This document shows positions 42,258-51,126 of a stretch of 64,000 nt of DNA, piece by piece. Position 1 is the stretch's first letter. The number at the start of each line of letters is the position of its first letter. Location of the stretch: NCBI RefSeq assembly GCF_017356015.1, contig NZ_JAFIQV010000034.1, forward strand, positions 1-64,000, read 5' to 3'. Position numbers and translations under genes: made by a program. This stretch comes from Azospirillum sp. SYSU D00513. Lineage in GTDB: Bacteria > Pseudomonadota > Alphaproteobacteria > Azospirillales > Azospirillaceae. Under the pieces are notes generated by a model, which was given only the letters and a program-made list of their open reading frames with translations, made no database searches and was not told the DNA's origin.

Positions 42258-43121
42258 CTAAAGGGAAACGGAGGTGAGTTCCTGTCGCCGGGCCAGCAGG
42301 GCGGCCTCCGCCGCCGGGTCGTCCGAGCCCTCGGCCATGCGCAGGAGCAAGGCCTGGAGGTCGCGGGTGATGGGGCGCAGCGGCGCGTCGGGCGCCGCCG
42401 CGTGCTGCTTCAGCCCGGGGTCGATGGTTCGCGCGACCTGGGCGCGCGCCGTGGCGCGCTTCTCCGGCTCCGTGAGGCCGAGGAAGTCGGCCAGCCGCTC
42501 GTACTGGCGCTCCCAGTCGGTGAACCAAGCGTCGTAGTCGGTGACGAGCCGTGCAGCACCCCGGCTGTACTGCAGAGCCTCGAAATAGTGCCGGGTCCAC
42601 AGCCGCTCGGCCAGTTCGTAGGGGACCTGCCCCTTGGAGGCGAAGGAGGTGGCGACCGTCGCCGGCGCGCGCAGGCTGATCAGGTACATTGGGTCGAGGC
42701 GCAGCGTTTGCGCGATGTCGTGCCAGAGCGGCATCAGCCGGACTGTGCGCGGGTCCTTGAAGCCCCATAGGCCCGGAGCCTCCGCCAACTCGGCCTGGAC
42801 GATCTCCGTCAGTTCGCGCTTCAGCGCGAGGACCTCTGGCTGCTGCCAGGCGGCTTCCGGAATGGGATGATCGGCGCGGTCCTGGTTCCAGTAGCGGTCC
42901 AGCAACTGCAGGAGCTTGTCTTGGATCTCGGTGATTCGGGCATGCTCCCAGTAGTCGTAGCGGGGCGCCTGCTCGAAGCTCTCCCGCGTCAGGACGTGAC
43001 GGCCGAGTTCGACCCCCATCAGCGCGATCGCGCGCGCGAGCAGCGAGGTGCCGCTGTTGTGCATGCCGAGGACGATGACGATCCGGCGGCGGGGGGAACG
43101 GGAGAAGAGTCTGCTGAACAT
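42258..43121 (-). CDS. Sulfotransferase-family protein
   Basis: A 287-residue protein. The P-loop-like PAPS site is IVIVLGMHNSGTSLLARAIA near the N-terminus (residues 14-33), and the 3'-phosphate region is DPMYLISLRAPATVATSFAS at about 150. The middle contains GLWGFKDPRTVRLMPLW, common in Sulfotransfer_3-type proteins of polysaccharide clusters. It follows wzt after a 43-base gap on the same strand. A role in sulfating the exported glycan is inferred; some proteins of this family do other transfers, and the substrate is unknown. Confidence 0.78.
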   Translation of the reverse strand: MFSRLFSRSPRRRIVIVLGMHNSGTSLLARAIALMGVELGRHVLTRESFEQAPRYDYWEHARITEIQDKLLQLLDRYWNQDRADHPIPEAAWQQPEVLALKRELTEIVQAELAEAPGLWGFKDPRTVRLMPLWHDIAQTLRLDPMYLISLRAPATVATSFASKGQVPYELAERLWTRHYFEALQYSRGAARLVTDYDAWFTDWERQYERLADFLGLTEPEKRATARAQVARTIDPGLKQHAAAPDAPLRPITRDLQALLLRMAEGSDDPAAEAALLARRQELTSVSL

Positions 43122-43164
43122 CGGATGCGCCTGTCTCTCGAAGAGGCCTTGTCGGAGCGGTGGC

Positions 43165-44550
43165 TCAGAGGGGTTGCGCCCGGCTGTCGAACGCGAAGTC
43201 GATGGGACCGTTGGAGAAGCGGCCGCGGACCGGCAAGACCATGAACATGGTGACGTCCACCAGGCGGCTCAGCCAATGGCGCTCGCCCTCGACCAGCCCG
43301 GACACGGAGGCGTTCAGGAAGTAGGTGCCCTCCATCAGCCTGCATTCGAACTCGTGCACCACCTCCAGGACCGTGCCGGCTTCCACGTAATCCAGAACGC
43401 GCGGGGTGGAAAGCGTGGTCGAGCCGCCCAGCTCGACACCGGTCACGGTCTTGAGGCGCGTGCCTACGGCGACGCCCCAGGCCCCTTGCTCGAGTTCGAC
43501 GCGGTAGCAGAGCGCGTAGCGGCGCCCCGACACCAGGACGTTCACCTGACGCCCTTCCTTGTTCGTGATCCGGACGTTGCGGATGTGGGCGCCGCGGGAC
43601 TCATAGGCCGTGGCGCTCTGCGGCACGAGGCCGGGGTTGAAATGCTCTTCCAGCTCGTCGTCGGGAGAGGAAGGCAATCCTTGCCCCTCGGAGGCGGGCG
43701 CGGCGCCGTCCTTTGCGACGGCTGGCGCGGCCGTGACCTCGTCGGGCAGCAGCGCCTCGCCGCGGCGGGCGGCCAGCAGCCCCTCGCGGAAGGCCGTCCG
43801 GCGGTCGGCCGGCGTGTAGAGCAGCCGGTGGTAGAAGTTGATGGCCCGCCGCGGCGGGCCGTCGTAGAGCAGCTCGCCATGGTCCAGCAGGATCGCGCGG
43901 TCGCACAGCTCGACGACCTGGTTCGCGGAATGCGACACGAAGAGGATCGTCGCCCCCTTCTTCTTGATCGCCTCGATGCGGGCCATGCAGCGCCGCTGGA
44001 AGGCTTCGTCGCCCACGGCCAGGGCCTCGTCCACGACCAGGATGTCCGGGTTGACCGAGATCGCCACCGCGAAGGCGAGGCGCATCACCATGCCCGTGGA
44101 ATAGGTCTTGGTCGGCTGATCCAGGTGGGGGCCGATGTCGGCAAAGGCCACGATCTCGTCGAACAGCCGGTCCGTCTCGTCCCGGCTGAGCCCGAGGATC
44201 GCGCTGTTCAGGTAGACGTTCTCGCGCCCGCTGAATTCCGGGTTGAAGCCGGAGCCGAGTTCCAGCAGCGCGGACACCCGGCCGTTCACCTCGACCTCGC
44301 CGGAAGACGGCCGCAGGGTGTGGCAGATGATCTGGAGAAGGGTGGACTTGCCCGAACCGTTGTGCCCGACGATGCCGACGGTGCTGCCGCGCTCGATCTC
44401 GAAGCTGATGCCGCGCAGCGCCCAGAATTCCTGAAAATACCGGCGCTTCCGGCCCAACAGCGCCTGTTTCAGGCGGTCTTCCGGGCGGCTGTAGATCTGG
44501 TAAACCTTGGAGAGGTCACGGACCGCGATCGCCTGATTGGATGAATGCAT
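43165..44550 (-). CDS. wzt: O-antigen/polysaccharide ABC transporter ATPase with C-terminal glycan-binding domain
   Basis: A 461-residue protein. Residues 1-250 are an ABC ATPase of the polysaccharide-export type: Walker A GHNGSGKST, the signature region YSTGMVMRLAF, and Walker B ILVVDEALAVGDEAF with the following switch ILFVSHSANQV. After a linker, residues about 325-455 form a Wzt C-terminal beta-sandwich (AHIRNVRITNKEGRQVNVLV, GVAVGTRLKTVTGVELGG, ECRLMEGTYFLNASVSG) that in characterised systems recognises the terminal modification of the finished polymer. The partner permease is at 46492. It starts at 44550, divergent from the glycosyltransferase at 44737. Confidence 0.92.
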   Translation of the reverse strand: MHSSNQAIAVRDLSKVYQIYSRPEDRLKQALLGRKRRYFQEFWALRGISFEIERGSTVGIVGHNGSGKSTLLQIICHTLRPSSGEVEVNGRVSALLELGSGFNPEFSGRENVYLNSAILGLSRDETDRLFDEIVAFADIGPHLDQPTKTYSTGMVMRLAFAVAISVNPDILVVDEALAVGDEAFQRRCMARIEAIKKKGATILFVSHSANQVVELCDRAILLDHGELLYDGPPRRAINFYHRLLYTPADRRTAFREGLLAARRGEALLPDEVTAAPAVAKDGAAPASEGQGLPSSPDDELEEHFNPGLVPQSATAYESRGAHIRNVRITNKEGRQVNVLVSGRRYALCYRVELEQGAWGVAVGTRLKTVTGVELGGSTTLSTPRVLDYVEAGTVLEVVHEFECRLMEGTYFLNASVSGLVEGERHWLSRLVDVTMFMVLPVRGRFSNGPIDFAFDSRAQPL

Positions 44551-44736
44551 GCAGAAAAACCGCTATAGGGCCAGCCAAGCTCACCGTGTCTTCGACCGGA
44601 CAACGCTCGCGGCGCCCGGCGTCCCCCTTCGGAGGCGGCGCATTCATCGCACCCAGGGCGGCGGGGCGCAACAGTTTCCACGCCGGGCCGCCGGCCGGCC
44701 TGGCTCCCGGCTTCCCGGCCCTTTCCGGCAGCGCGC

Positions 44737-45675
44737 ATGACCTCCGCTCCCTCATCCGCCCCCGGGCCGGTCTCCTTCGTGACCGGCTCCGACGCCGGCT
44801 ATTTCGCGATGACCTGCCTGCTCGCCCAGTCTCTGGAGCGGTGGATGCCGGGGACCCGGCTGCTGGTCTGCGACTTCGGGCTGAGCCCGGCACAGCGCCG
44901 CTTCCTGACGGAAGCCGGGCGGCTCGTGCCCCGTCCGGCCTCGGTGCCCGAGGGCGCACACCCCTATTTGGCTAAGGCGGCGCTTGCCGACTATCTGAAC
45001 GGCATCGGCGGCCCCATCCTCTGGCTCGACTGCGACATGATGATCGCTGGTTCCCTGGAGGCGCCACTGGCAGCGCTGCTGGAGGCCATGGAACGGGCGG
45101 ATGCCGTGTTCGCCGCCGCGTCCGACGCCGAGGTGGGCGACATTGCCAGTTTCATCGCGCTCTGGGGCGTTCCACCCTTCGACGCGGCGGTCCGGGCCGC
45201 CGGGATCGACCCGGGGAAGCCCTATCTCAACTCCGGCCTCTTCCTGTGCCAGTCGGCCGAGGCCCTGGCCGGGGTGCGCGACCGCTGCGCGGCCCTAGAG
45301 GATCACCGGATGATTGACCAGAATGCCTTCAACCTCGCGGCCTGGGAGCCCGGCCGGCGTTGCGCGGTGCTAAAGGGAGCCGTCTGGAACGTGCACGGCC
45401 GGCTGCTAGCGCAGACGCGGGCTAGGGAGGACGGCACGGTGCTGTGCGGGGAACACCGCGCCCTGGTCCTGCACGCCACTTCCATCGGCGGCGTGCATCA
45501 CGAGGAGCGGCAGGGCAGCCTGCGCGGACCCGCCGGGGACTTTCCGGTCCGGGTGAAGTTCTTCCGCGAGCCCGCCTTGGCGGCCATGCAGCAGGGCTTC
45601 CTGGGCGGCTTCGTCGCCGCCCACCGCCCGGCGCTCGCCGCCGCCGGACTTATGAATGGCCAGGGGACCGGTTAG
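44737..45675 (+). CDS. Glycosyltransferase (GT8-like, DxD motif)
   Basis: A 312-residue protein inserted on the plus strand among minus-strand export genes. The N-terminus (PVSFVTGSDAGYFAMTCLLA) and ILWLDCDMMIAGSLE, with its DxD-like acidic pair, fit a nucleotide-sugar transferase, and SGLFLCQSAEALAGVRDRC and DQNAFNLAAW match the acceptor half of the fold. It is the intact paralogue of the pseudogene at 33641/35700. Its end overlaps the convergent sulfotransferase by four bases (45672-45675). The donor sugar is unknown. Confidence 0.8.
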   Translation: MTSAPSSAPGPVSFVTGSDAGYFAMTCLLAQSLERWMPGTRLLVCDFGLSPAQRRFLTEAGRLVPRPASVPEGAHPYLAKAALADYLNGIGGPILWLDCDMMIAGSLEAPLAALLEAMERADAVFAAASDAEVGDIASFIALWGVPPFDAAVRAAGIDPGKPYLNSGLFLCQSAEALAGVRDRCAALEDHRMIDQNAFNLAAWEPGRRCAVLKGAVWNVHGRLLAQTRAREDGTVLCGEHRALVLHATSIGGVHHEERQGSLRGPAGDFPVRVKFFREPALAAMQQGFLGGFVAAHRPALAAAGLMNGQGTG

Positions 45676-46454
45676 CGGAGGCCGTGAGCCCGGCTGGCGA
45701 GCCAGAGGCGCATCCGCTCCGAGGGGGAGAGGCGGTGGGCCGGGCCGGACAGCCAGCCCGACAGGTCCCGGCCCAGGTAGCGGCCCAGGCTTTCGATCTT
45801 CGGGCGGTACAGCCCGTCCAGATAGTGGCGCAGGGTCGGGCGCATCGGGTGGCGCGACCCGACATTGTGCGGCGCTGACAGGGAGTCGTCAGGGACCGCC
45901 TCGTAGGCGGTGGGGTCGAGGCCGAGATGCCGGCAGCAGCGCCGCAGCACCCCGCGCGGGTCGGCCACGATGTCATCGAAGGTCTCGACGTGAAGCTGCT
46001 CGGCCGGATAGTGGCTCCGCCAGACCTCCAGGCAGGTCTCGTAATCGCCGCGGCTGGCCGATCCCCGCGCGTTGAAATGGTCGATGAACCAGGTGTCGGA
46101 CGCCTCCTCGAAGGCCATTTCCGCGCGCGGCAACGCCATCAGGGCCGAGGACCAGGCCCGCTCGATCGGGTTCCGGATCAGGTAGATCAGGCGGATGTCC
46201 GGGAACTCGCGCCGGATCTCCGCCACCGTCTCGGAAGCCAGAATGCCGTAGGCGGGCGTGATCTCCCCGGCCACCATGCCCTGCGGGGCCGCCGCGAACT
46301 GCTGCCGGTACCAGTCCAGCCCGTTCGCGCGGTGCTGGTCCCAGAAATGCAACTCCTTCTCCTCGGTCAGGAAGACCGAGGGGTGCTTCTTGAGATTGAA
46401 GTAGAGCCAGGTGGTCCCGGCTTTCTGGGCGCCGATGCCGAGGAACTGGAGCAT
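45672..46454 (-). CDS. PAPS-dependent sulfotransferase
   Basis: A 260-residue classic sulfotransferase. The 5'-phosphosulfate loop is FLGIGAQKAGTTWLYFNLKK at residues 4-23 and the 3'-phosphate motif is IRLIYLIRNPIERAWSSALM at about 92. HFWDQH, near residue 37, contains a candidate catalytic acid/base, and EITPAYGIL is typical of the NDST-like bacterial family. It lies 37 bases downstream of wzm on the same strand and is probably co-transcribed. It likely sulfates a sugar of the Wzm/Wzt polysaccharide, perhaps as a capping step; the acceptor is not shown by sequence. Confidence 0.88.
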   Translation of the reverse strand: MLQFLGIGAQKAGTTWLYFNLKKHPSVFLTEEKELHFWDQHRANGLDWYRQQFAAAPQGMVAGEITPAYGILASETVAEIRREFPDIRLIYLIRNPIERAWSSALMALPRAEMAFEEASDTWFIDHFNARGSASRGDYETCLEVWRSHYPAEQLHVETFDDIVADPRGVLRRCCRHLGLDPTAYEAVPDDSLSAPHNVGSRHPMRPTLRHYLDGLYRPKIESLGRYLGRDLSGWLSGPAHRLSPSERMRLWLASRAHGLR

Positions 46455-46491
46455 GATCGATCAGGTCTTCGCGTGTCGGGGAAGGGGGCCG

Positions 46492-47325
46492 TCACATCAC
46501 GTCGGCGAAGGCCGGGCGGCTGCGGCTGAACCAGTAAAAGCCGCCCCAGGCGACTAGGACGGCAATTACGCTGTACGTCACCAGTTGCCACCAGTCCGGC
46601 AGCACCCCCCAGATGATCAGGGCGCGCGCCTGCTCGACCGGGATGGTCAAGGGATTGAGGAAGACGATCGGGCGCATCGCTTCCGGGACGGCCGTGATGG
46701 GGAACAGGATCGGGCTGAGGAACAGGAGAAGCGTCATCACCGGCGGCATGACCTGCCCGATGTCGCGCAGGAAGACGCCGAGCGCGGCCAGGAACCAGAC
46801 GATCCCGAGCGTCAGGACCACCAGCGGCAGCACCACGAAGGGCAGCAGGAGGGCGGTCCAGGGGATCGCTCCCTGCAGCAGCGCATAGATGGCGAAGAGA
46901 GCCGCGAAGCTGATCGCGCCATGGAACAGCGCCGAGCCGATGGTGCTCCAGCCGAGGATCTCCAACGGGAAGACGACGCGCTTGACCAGGTTGGCGTTGC
47001 CCAGGATCAGGCTGGGCGCACGGCTGAGGCATTCCGACAGGAAGCTGTGCAGGATCAGCCCGACGAAGAGGATCAGCGCGAAGCTGGCATGGCCGTCGGC
47101 ATGGACGATTGAGTTCTCCGGCGCGGCTGCGGTCCAGCGCGTCTGGAACATCACGCCGAACACCAAGGTGTACATGGCGAGCATGACCAATGGGGTCATG
47201 AACGACCACAGCAGGCCAGCGAAGGATCCGCGGTAACGGCCCGCGATGTCGCGCCATGTCATCTGACGCACCAGATAGCGGTGCTGGATCAGGCTCAACG
47301 GTATGCGCAGGAAATGTGCGAACAT
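46492..47325 (-). CDS. wzm: O-antigen/polysaccharide ABC transporter permease
   Basis: A 277-residue ABC-2-type membrane protein. The start at 47325 is chosen because the upstream open frame is arginine-rich and unlike a permease leader. The family opening HRYLVRQMTWRDIAGRYRGS and SFAGLLWSFMTPLVMLAMYT are present, followed by five further hydrophobic segments (ALLLPFVVLPLVVLTLGIVW, PPVMTLLLFLSPILFPITAV). It pairs with Wzt at 43165 to export a lipid-linked polymer. The two exporter genes are separated by a sulfotransferase and an opposite-strand glycosyltransferase, an unusual split. Confidence 0.92.
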   Translation of the reverse strand: MFAHFLRIPLSLIQHRYLVRQMTWRDIAGRYRGSFAGLLWSFMTPLVMLAMYTLVFGVMFQTRWTAAAPENSIVHADGHASFALILFVGLILHSFLSECLSRAPSLILGNANLVKRVVFPLEILGWSTIGSALFHGAISFAALFAIYALLQGAIPWTALLLPFVVLPLVVLTLGIVWFLAALGVFLRDIGQVMPPVMTLLLFLSPILFPITAVPEAMRPIVFLNPLTIPVEQARALIIWGVLPDWWQLVTYSVIAVLVAWGGFYWFSRSRPAFADVM

Positions 47326-47471
47326 CGACCAACTATAGGGGCGGAGGGGAACGGGTGCGCCGCACGTCGTGCGGCGCGGGGACCCTAACACGCTTCCCTC
47401 GCCCCGGTACACGGCAGACAAGGCAGGGCCGGACCGCCCTCCGAACGGTGCGCCGGCGGCCCTCGAACGGC

Positions 47472-47498
47472 AAAGGGGCCGCCCCGAAGAGCAGCCCC
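47472..47498 (-). terminator. Terminator after the RTX gene at 47535
   Basis: On the minus strand GGGGCTGC (47498-47491) and GCGGCCCC (47482-47475) pair over eight bases with one G-T pair, followed by TTTG. It resembles the hairpin that ends the giant adhesin gene. Confidence 0.65.
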
Positions 47499-47534
47499 CT
47501 GGCAATGCTGGGCTGAGGTGCCCAGTCGGCGATG

Positions 47535-50210
47535 TTACCCGCCGAAAACGATCCAGTCGTTGGAGAACTGGTCGCGCCGGACCCCGGTCAGGGTGACGGT
47601 GTCGTTTGTGGAGAAGCTGATCACCGCCTCGCCCGCCCCGTTGGCTGTGACCGTGTAGGCTGTGCCTGCCGCGAAGGTGATGCGGTCGCCCGCCGCTCCG
47701 TCGAAGTCCGTGATGATGTCGGTGCCGCCGCCCGCCGCGAAGGCGAAGAGGTCGGCCCCGGCACCGCCAGTCAGCGTGTCGTTGCCCAGGTCCCCGCTCA
47801 GCCGGTCGTTGCCGAGGTCGCCCGAGAGCCAGTCGTCACCTTGGCCGCCGAACAGCGTGTCGTCGTCGCGCCCGCCGAACAGCGTGTCGGCCCCGGCGTT
47901 GCCGAACATCAGGTCGGTGCCGACGTTGCCGACCAGCAGGTCGTTGCCGATGTCGCCGGCCAGCGTGTCGGCCCCGATGTCGCCGTTCAGCAGGTCGTCG
48001 TCACGGCCGCCGAACAGCATGTCATCGCCTCGGCCGCCGTACAGGCTGTCGGCCCCGGTGTTGCCGAACAGCATGTCGCTGCCGACGTTGCCGAAGACCA
48101 AGTCCGCACTGCCGCTGCCGGCCAGCGTGTCGGCCCCGTCGCCGCCGCTCAAGGTGTCGGCGCCGGCGTTGGCTTGGATGAATTGAGCGCCCCCATCGCC
48201 GGCGATCATGCCGCCGCCGCCGACCATGGCGTCCCCCAGCACCGCAGCGAAGCCGACCTGGCCCAGTTGGACCGGGCGGTCCATCGTCCGGCCGCGGGCG
48301 TCGAGGATATAGGCGTCCTGTGGCCCGGCGCCGGTGAAGGGCTGGGAGCCGTCGGCCGGGGTGAGGGTGTGGACGGTGACGCTGCTGCCGGCGGGCAGGC
48401 CGGCGGCGTAGGCGCCGAACATGGCCGAGATGCCGCCGTCGGCGACGCCGAGCCCGGCGAGCGCCTGATCGAGCGCGCTGCCCGCGTCCGGTGTGGTGGG
48501 CGTGTCGCCGCCACCTGAACCACTGCCGATGTTGTCGCTGCCGCCACCGGACCCGCCGCTCGAACCACCACCCGAGCCGCCGCCGATGTTGTCGTTGCCG
48601 CCGCCGGCCCCACCGCCGGAGCCCCCACCCGAACCGCCGCCAGGAACGGTATCGCCACCGCCAGGCACCGTGTCACCACCACCAGGGACCGTATCACCGC
48701 CACCTGGCATCGTGTCGCCGCCGCCGGGCACGGTGTCGCCACCGCCAGGCACCGTGTCACCACCACCGGGGAGCGTGTCGCCGCCGCCGGGCACGGTGTC
48801 GCCACCGCCAGGCACCGTATCACCGCCGCCGGGGAGCGTGTCGCCACCGGTGCTAGTGCCGAAAATCACGTTGTCCGCCGTCAGATCGTCAATGTCGACG
48901 CCGTCCAGGAAGACATCCTGAGAGTAGTCTGGAGCCAGGATCAGGAAGCCCCGCTCCGGACCGGCCATAGCCTTGACCTGATCGAGGGTATTGATGGGAT
49001 TGCCTTGCGCATCCACGAAGCCGCGCAGGTCCAGGATGTCGCCGCCGGGGCCAACCTGAAAATCCGTGATGTCGTCGAAGCCAGCACCGGGCGTGAGGAC
49101 GAAGGTGTCGCGGCCGGCACCACCGGTCATGGTGTCGTTGCCGCCGTTGCCGATGATGGTGTCGTTGCCGCTAGTGCCGGTGAGCAGGTTGTCCCTGGCG
49201 TCACCGGTGATGGCATCCGAATTGCCACCGGGCACAGTGTCGCCACCGCCGGGGAGCGTGTCGCCGCCACCTGGCACAGTATCGCCGCCACCGCCAGGCA
49301 CTGTGTCACCACCACCGGGGAGCGTGTCACCGCCGCCGGGCATGGTGTCGCCAACCGCTGCGATGGTGATGGTGTCGCCCTCCCGCGTGATGACCCGGTC
49401 GAAAGCGGCACGCTGCTCCGCTGTCATCGTGACGGTGATGCTCTGGGGACCGGTCAGTTCGAGGACCTCGACGTCGGTCAGCGTCATGCCGCGAATGTCG
49501 ATGTTCGTTCCGACCGTGTAGCGGGCACCGGGAGTATCCGGGTGATTGATCGGGGTGGAAGTGATCTCAAAGGTGTCCGTGCCCTCGCCGCCGTCGAAAG
49601 AGACGCGGCCGGCGCCCGCCTGGTTGGTGATCACGTAGCGGTCGTTGCCGGCGTTGCCCTGGATAAGGTCGGTCTCCGTCGTGCCGACGATCTCGCCCGC
49701 ATAGATCACGTCGTCGCCGGCGCCGCCCTCAATCGTATCCTCGTCCCAGTCGGCGTAGATGGTGTCGTTGCCGGCTTCGCCGTAGATCCGGTCGGCGCCG
49801 CCGAAACCGATCACCGTGTCGGCGCCATCTCCACCATACAGCACGTCGTTGTCGGCCAAGCCGTTGACGCGGTCATCGCCGTCGCCGCCATAAAGCGTGT
49901 CGGCGCCATCGGCCGCCTCAAGGGTGTCGTTGCCGCCCATGCCATATTCGAGGTCGTCGCCGGCATGGCCGCGAAACCAGTTGTCGTTGTCATCGCCATA
50001 AAGCGTGTCGTTGCCGCCGCCGCCGGCAATAATCCTTATGTTTTCGTAGGTGTCGCCCTCGGCATAGCCCGTGTTGTTTTCCGGGGTGGCGAGATCGACC
50101 AGCACAGGATCGTTTCCTAGCCCAATGTAATCAACATCATTGAGGGCTTCCTCCCCACCGTCTTCTCCGACGAAGTGCTGCGGCCCGTCTATCAGCGGAA
50201 TGTTTGCCAA
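47535..50210 (-). CDS. RTX protein with two PGGGDT minisatellite linkers
   Basis: An 891-residue protein. An N-terminal RTX block (about 60-215, NDTLYGDDNDNWFRGHAGDD and similar) is followed by a beta domain (RYTVGTNIDIRGMTLTDVEV). A first tract of six PGGGDT[VLM] units lies at about 287-329, then a short RTX segment with an EF-like DFQVGPGGDILDLRGFVD. A second tract of ten units (about 454-523) is followed by a Gly/Ser-rich linker, a conserved pre-RTX module (about 580-680), the main RTX roll (about 680-820) and a tail ending DWIVFGG. No signal peptide is seen, so type I export is likely. The enzymatic or binding role is unknown; it may be structural or adhesive. It lies downstream of its own promoter region, with a terminator before wzm. 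Confidence 0.85.
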   Translation of the reverse strand: MANIPLIDGPQHFVGEDGGEEALNDVDYIGLGNDPVLVDLATPENNTGYAEGDTYENIRIIAGGGGNDTLYGDDNDNWFRGHAGDDLEYGMGGNDTLEAADGADTLYGGDGDDRVNGLADNDVLYGGDGADTVIGFGGADRIYGEAGNDTIYADWDEDTIEGGAGDDVIYAGEIVGTTETDLIQGNAGNDRYVITNQAGAGRVSFDGGEGTDTFEITSTPINHPDTPGARYTVGTNIDIRGMTLTDVEVLELTGPQSITVTMTAEQRAAFDRVITREGDTITIAAVGDTMPGGGDTLPGGGDTVPGGGGDTVPGGGDTLPGGGDTVPGGNSDAITGDARDNLLTGTSGNDTIIGNGGNDTMTGGAGRDTFVLTPGAGFDDITDFQVGPGGDILDLRGFVDAQGNPINTLDQVKAMAGPERGFLILAPDYSQDVFLDGVDIDDLTADNVIFGTSTGGDTLPGGGDTVPGGGDTVPGGGDTLPGGGDTVPGGGDTVPGGGDTMPGGGDTVPGGGDTVPGGGDTVPGGGSGGGSGGGAGGGNDNIGGGSGGGSSGGSGGGSDNIGSGSGGGDTPTTPDAGSALDQALAGLGVADGGISAMFGAYAAGLPAGSSVTVHTLTPADGSQPFTGAGPQDAYILDARGRTMDRPVQLGQVGFAAVLGDAMVGGGGMIAGDGGAQFIQANAGADTLSGGDGADTLAGSGSADLVFGNVGSDMLFGNTGADSLYGGRGDDMLFGGRDDDLLNGDIGADTLAGDIGNDLLVGNVGTDLMFGNAGADTLFGGRDDDTLFGGQGDDWLSGDLGNDRLSGDLGNDTLTGGAGADLFAFAAGGGTDIITDFDGAAGDRITFAAGTAYTVTANGAGEAVISFSTNDTVTLTGVRRDQFSNDWIVFGG
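48641..48850 (-). repeat. 21-bp minisatellite, ten units (PGGGDT[VLM])
   Basis: Ten tandem 21-base units encode GGGDT followed by VP, LP or MP. Synonymous changes between units show the tract is not brand new. Unit gain or loss would keep the reading frame. Confidence 0.92.
49225..49352 (-). repeat. 21-bp minisatellite, six units (PGGGDT[VLM])
   Basis: Six units of the same repeat, one carrying an extra glycine codon (PGGGGDT), lie in the same gene about 370 bases from the ten-unit tract. Confidence 0.92.
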
Positions 50211-50472
50211 CCTGTCCTCCTTGGTGCACGAATTTGCTTTCGCCGTGCGAACAGCAGAATATTCTGGAGTTCATATGATTTCGACGCGGCGGCGACGTGC
50301 GTTGAATTTGCCTTCGCCGATGTATTTGATGGTTTGAATGGCCGGGAACAATTCTGTTAATCGCATTAACTCCTTATCAAGCTGGGTAGTCTGCAGCAAT
50401 CACACAAATAACTCTCGGATCATATGACCGCTTAACTTGGTAAGCTGGTGAATACGTTGGATTTTAAAGGTG
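50211..50472. other. Gene-free leader of the RTX gene at 50210
   Basis: An AT-richer stretch without open frames of protein-like composition. It likely contains the minus-strand promoter. No clear operator was recognised. Confidence 0.4.
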
Positions 50473-50514
50473 CCTTTCAGGATGATTTCTTTATGTGAAC
50501 CGCCTCCTGAAAGG
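50473..50514. repeat. 10-bp perfect hairpin in gene-free stretch
   Basis: CCTTTCAGGA (50473-50482) and TCCTGAAAGG (50505-50514) are exact reverse complements with a 22-base loop. No gene end is nearby, so it is not an obvious terminator. Confidence 0.55.
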
Positions 50515-50919
50515 GCAAGGCTTTCGCCTAGGGGCGCATCCTCCGGGGGTATCGCTCGAAAATCCATGCCCTGCGATGGAACAAAAGGCCAACAGCCAGC
50601 ATGGAAAGATTCAGTCTTTCTTTTCAAAGGCATGGCCAAACGCCAAAAAAGGAAAATATCCCGTTGCATCGAGGGCCCTGTGTAAAGAAGAGGCCGCCTG
50701 TTCGCTCCGGGGCAAGGCAATGGAGTCTTAATGGGGAGGTGCCGGGGCGATGGGAGCAAGCCCTGGCCCGCTCCCGATCGGCTGTCACTACATGCCAAAT
50801 GGACGGCTGGGAAAGAGCATGCTACCTCTAGGCTTGGCTGAGTCGGCAACCCTTAAGTTGCAGGCTTAGCCCGTGATGATACGGCGGGGAGCCAGACCGT
50901 CTGTGCCGGCACGCTGAAA
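50515..50919. other. Gene-free stretch before an orphan terminator
   Basis: Several short open frames occur on both strands but none has convincing protein composition or a family match. A small RNA transcribed rightwards and ending at 50943 is possible but unproven. Confidence 0.35.
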
Positions 50920-50943
50920 GGGGGGCCTCCGGCCTCCCCTTTT
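50920..50943. terminator. Orphan intrinsic terminator
   Basis: GGGGGGCC (50920-50927) and GGCCTCCCC (50931-50939) pair with one bulged T, followed by TTTT. AAAG precedes the stem, so it could also work on the minus strand. No protein gene ends here. Confidence 0.6.
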
Positions 50944-50981
50944 GCTTTCGGCCCTCGGGTCGGGCCAGCGAACGATTTCCA

Positions 50982-51126
50982 GCAAAATCAGCCACATTAC
51001 CAAGATGTAATGTACAAAACCGGCGGGCCTCCCTATTCTGCGCTGGAGCCAAGCTGATTTTGCCAACGACGAGCGCGGGAGAAGGTATTAGCCCCGTGCC
51101 TTTGCAACGCACTCTGTCGTTGGCAA
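50982..51126. repeat. Cluster of three interlocking inverted repeats
   Basis: GCAAAATCAGC (50982-50992) pairs with GCTGATTTTGC (51053-51063). Inside it ACATTAC (50994-51000) pairs with GTAATGT (51007-51013). TTGCCAACGAC (51060-51070) pairs with GTCGTTGGCAA (51116-51126). The first and third pairs share four bases (51060-51063), so the two long stems compete. No gene covers the region. Confidence 0.7.

Noticed and set aside
48641..49352. Possible CRISPR or non-coding satellite
   Set aside because: The 21-bp units are contiguous without spacers and translate to PGGGDT[VLM] within an otherwise good RTX gene.
50400..50849. 149-residue minus-strand frame as a gene
   Set aside because: Its composition is low-complexity, it has no ribosome site or recognisable motif, and it spans a hairpin; overlapping frames are equally open.
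51060..51126. Integron attC site
   Set aside because: The stem is perfect rather than imperfect with extrahelical bases, and the ends do not match the R' (GTTRRRY) and R'' cores; no integron integrase is present.
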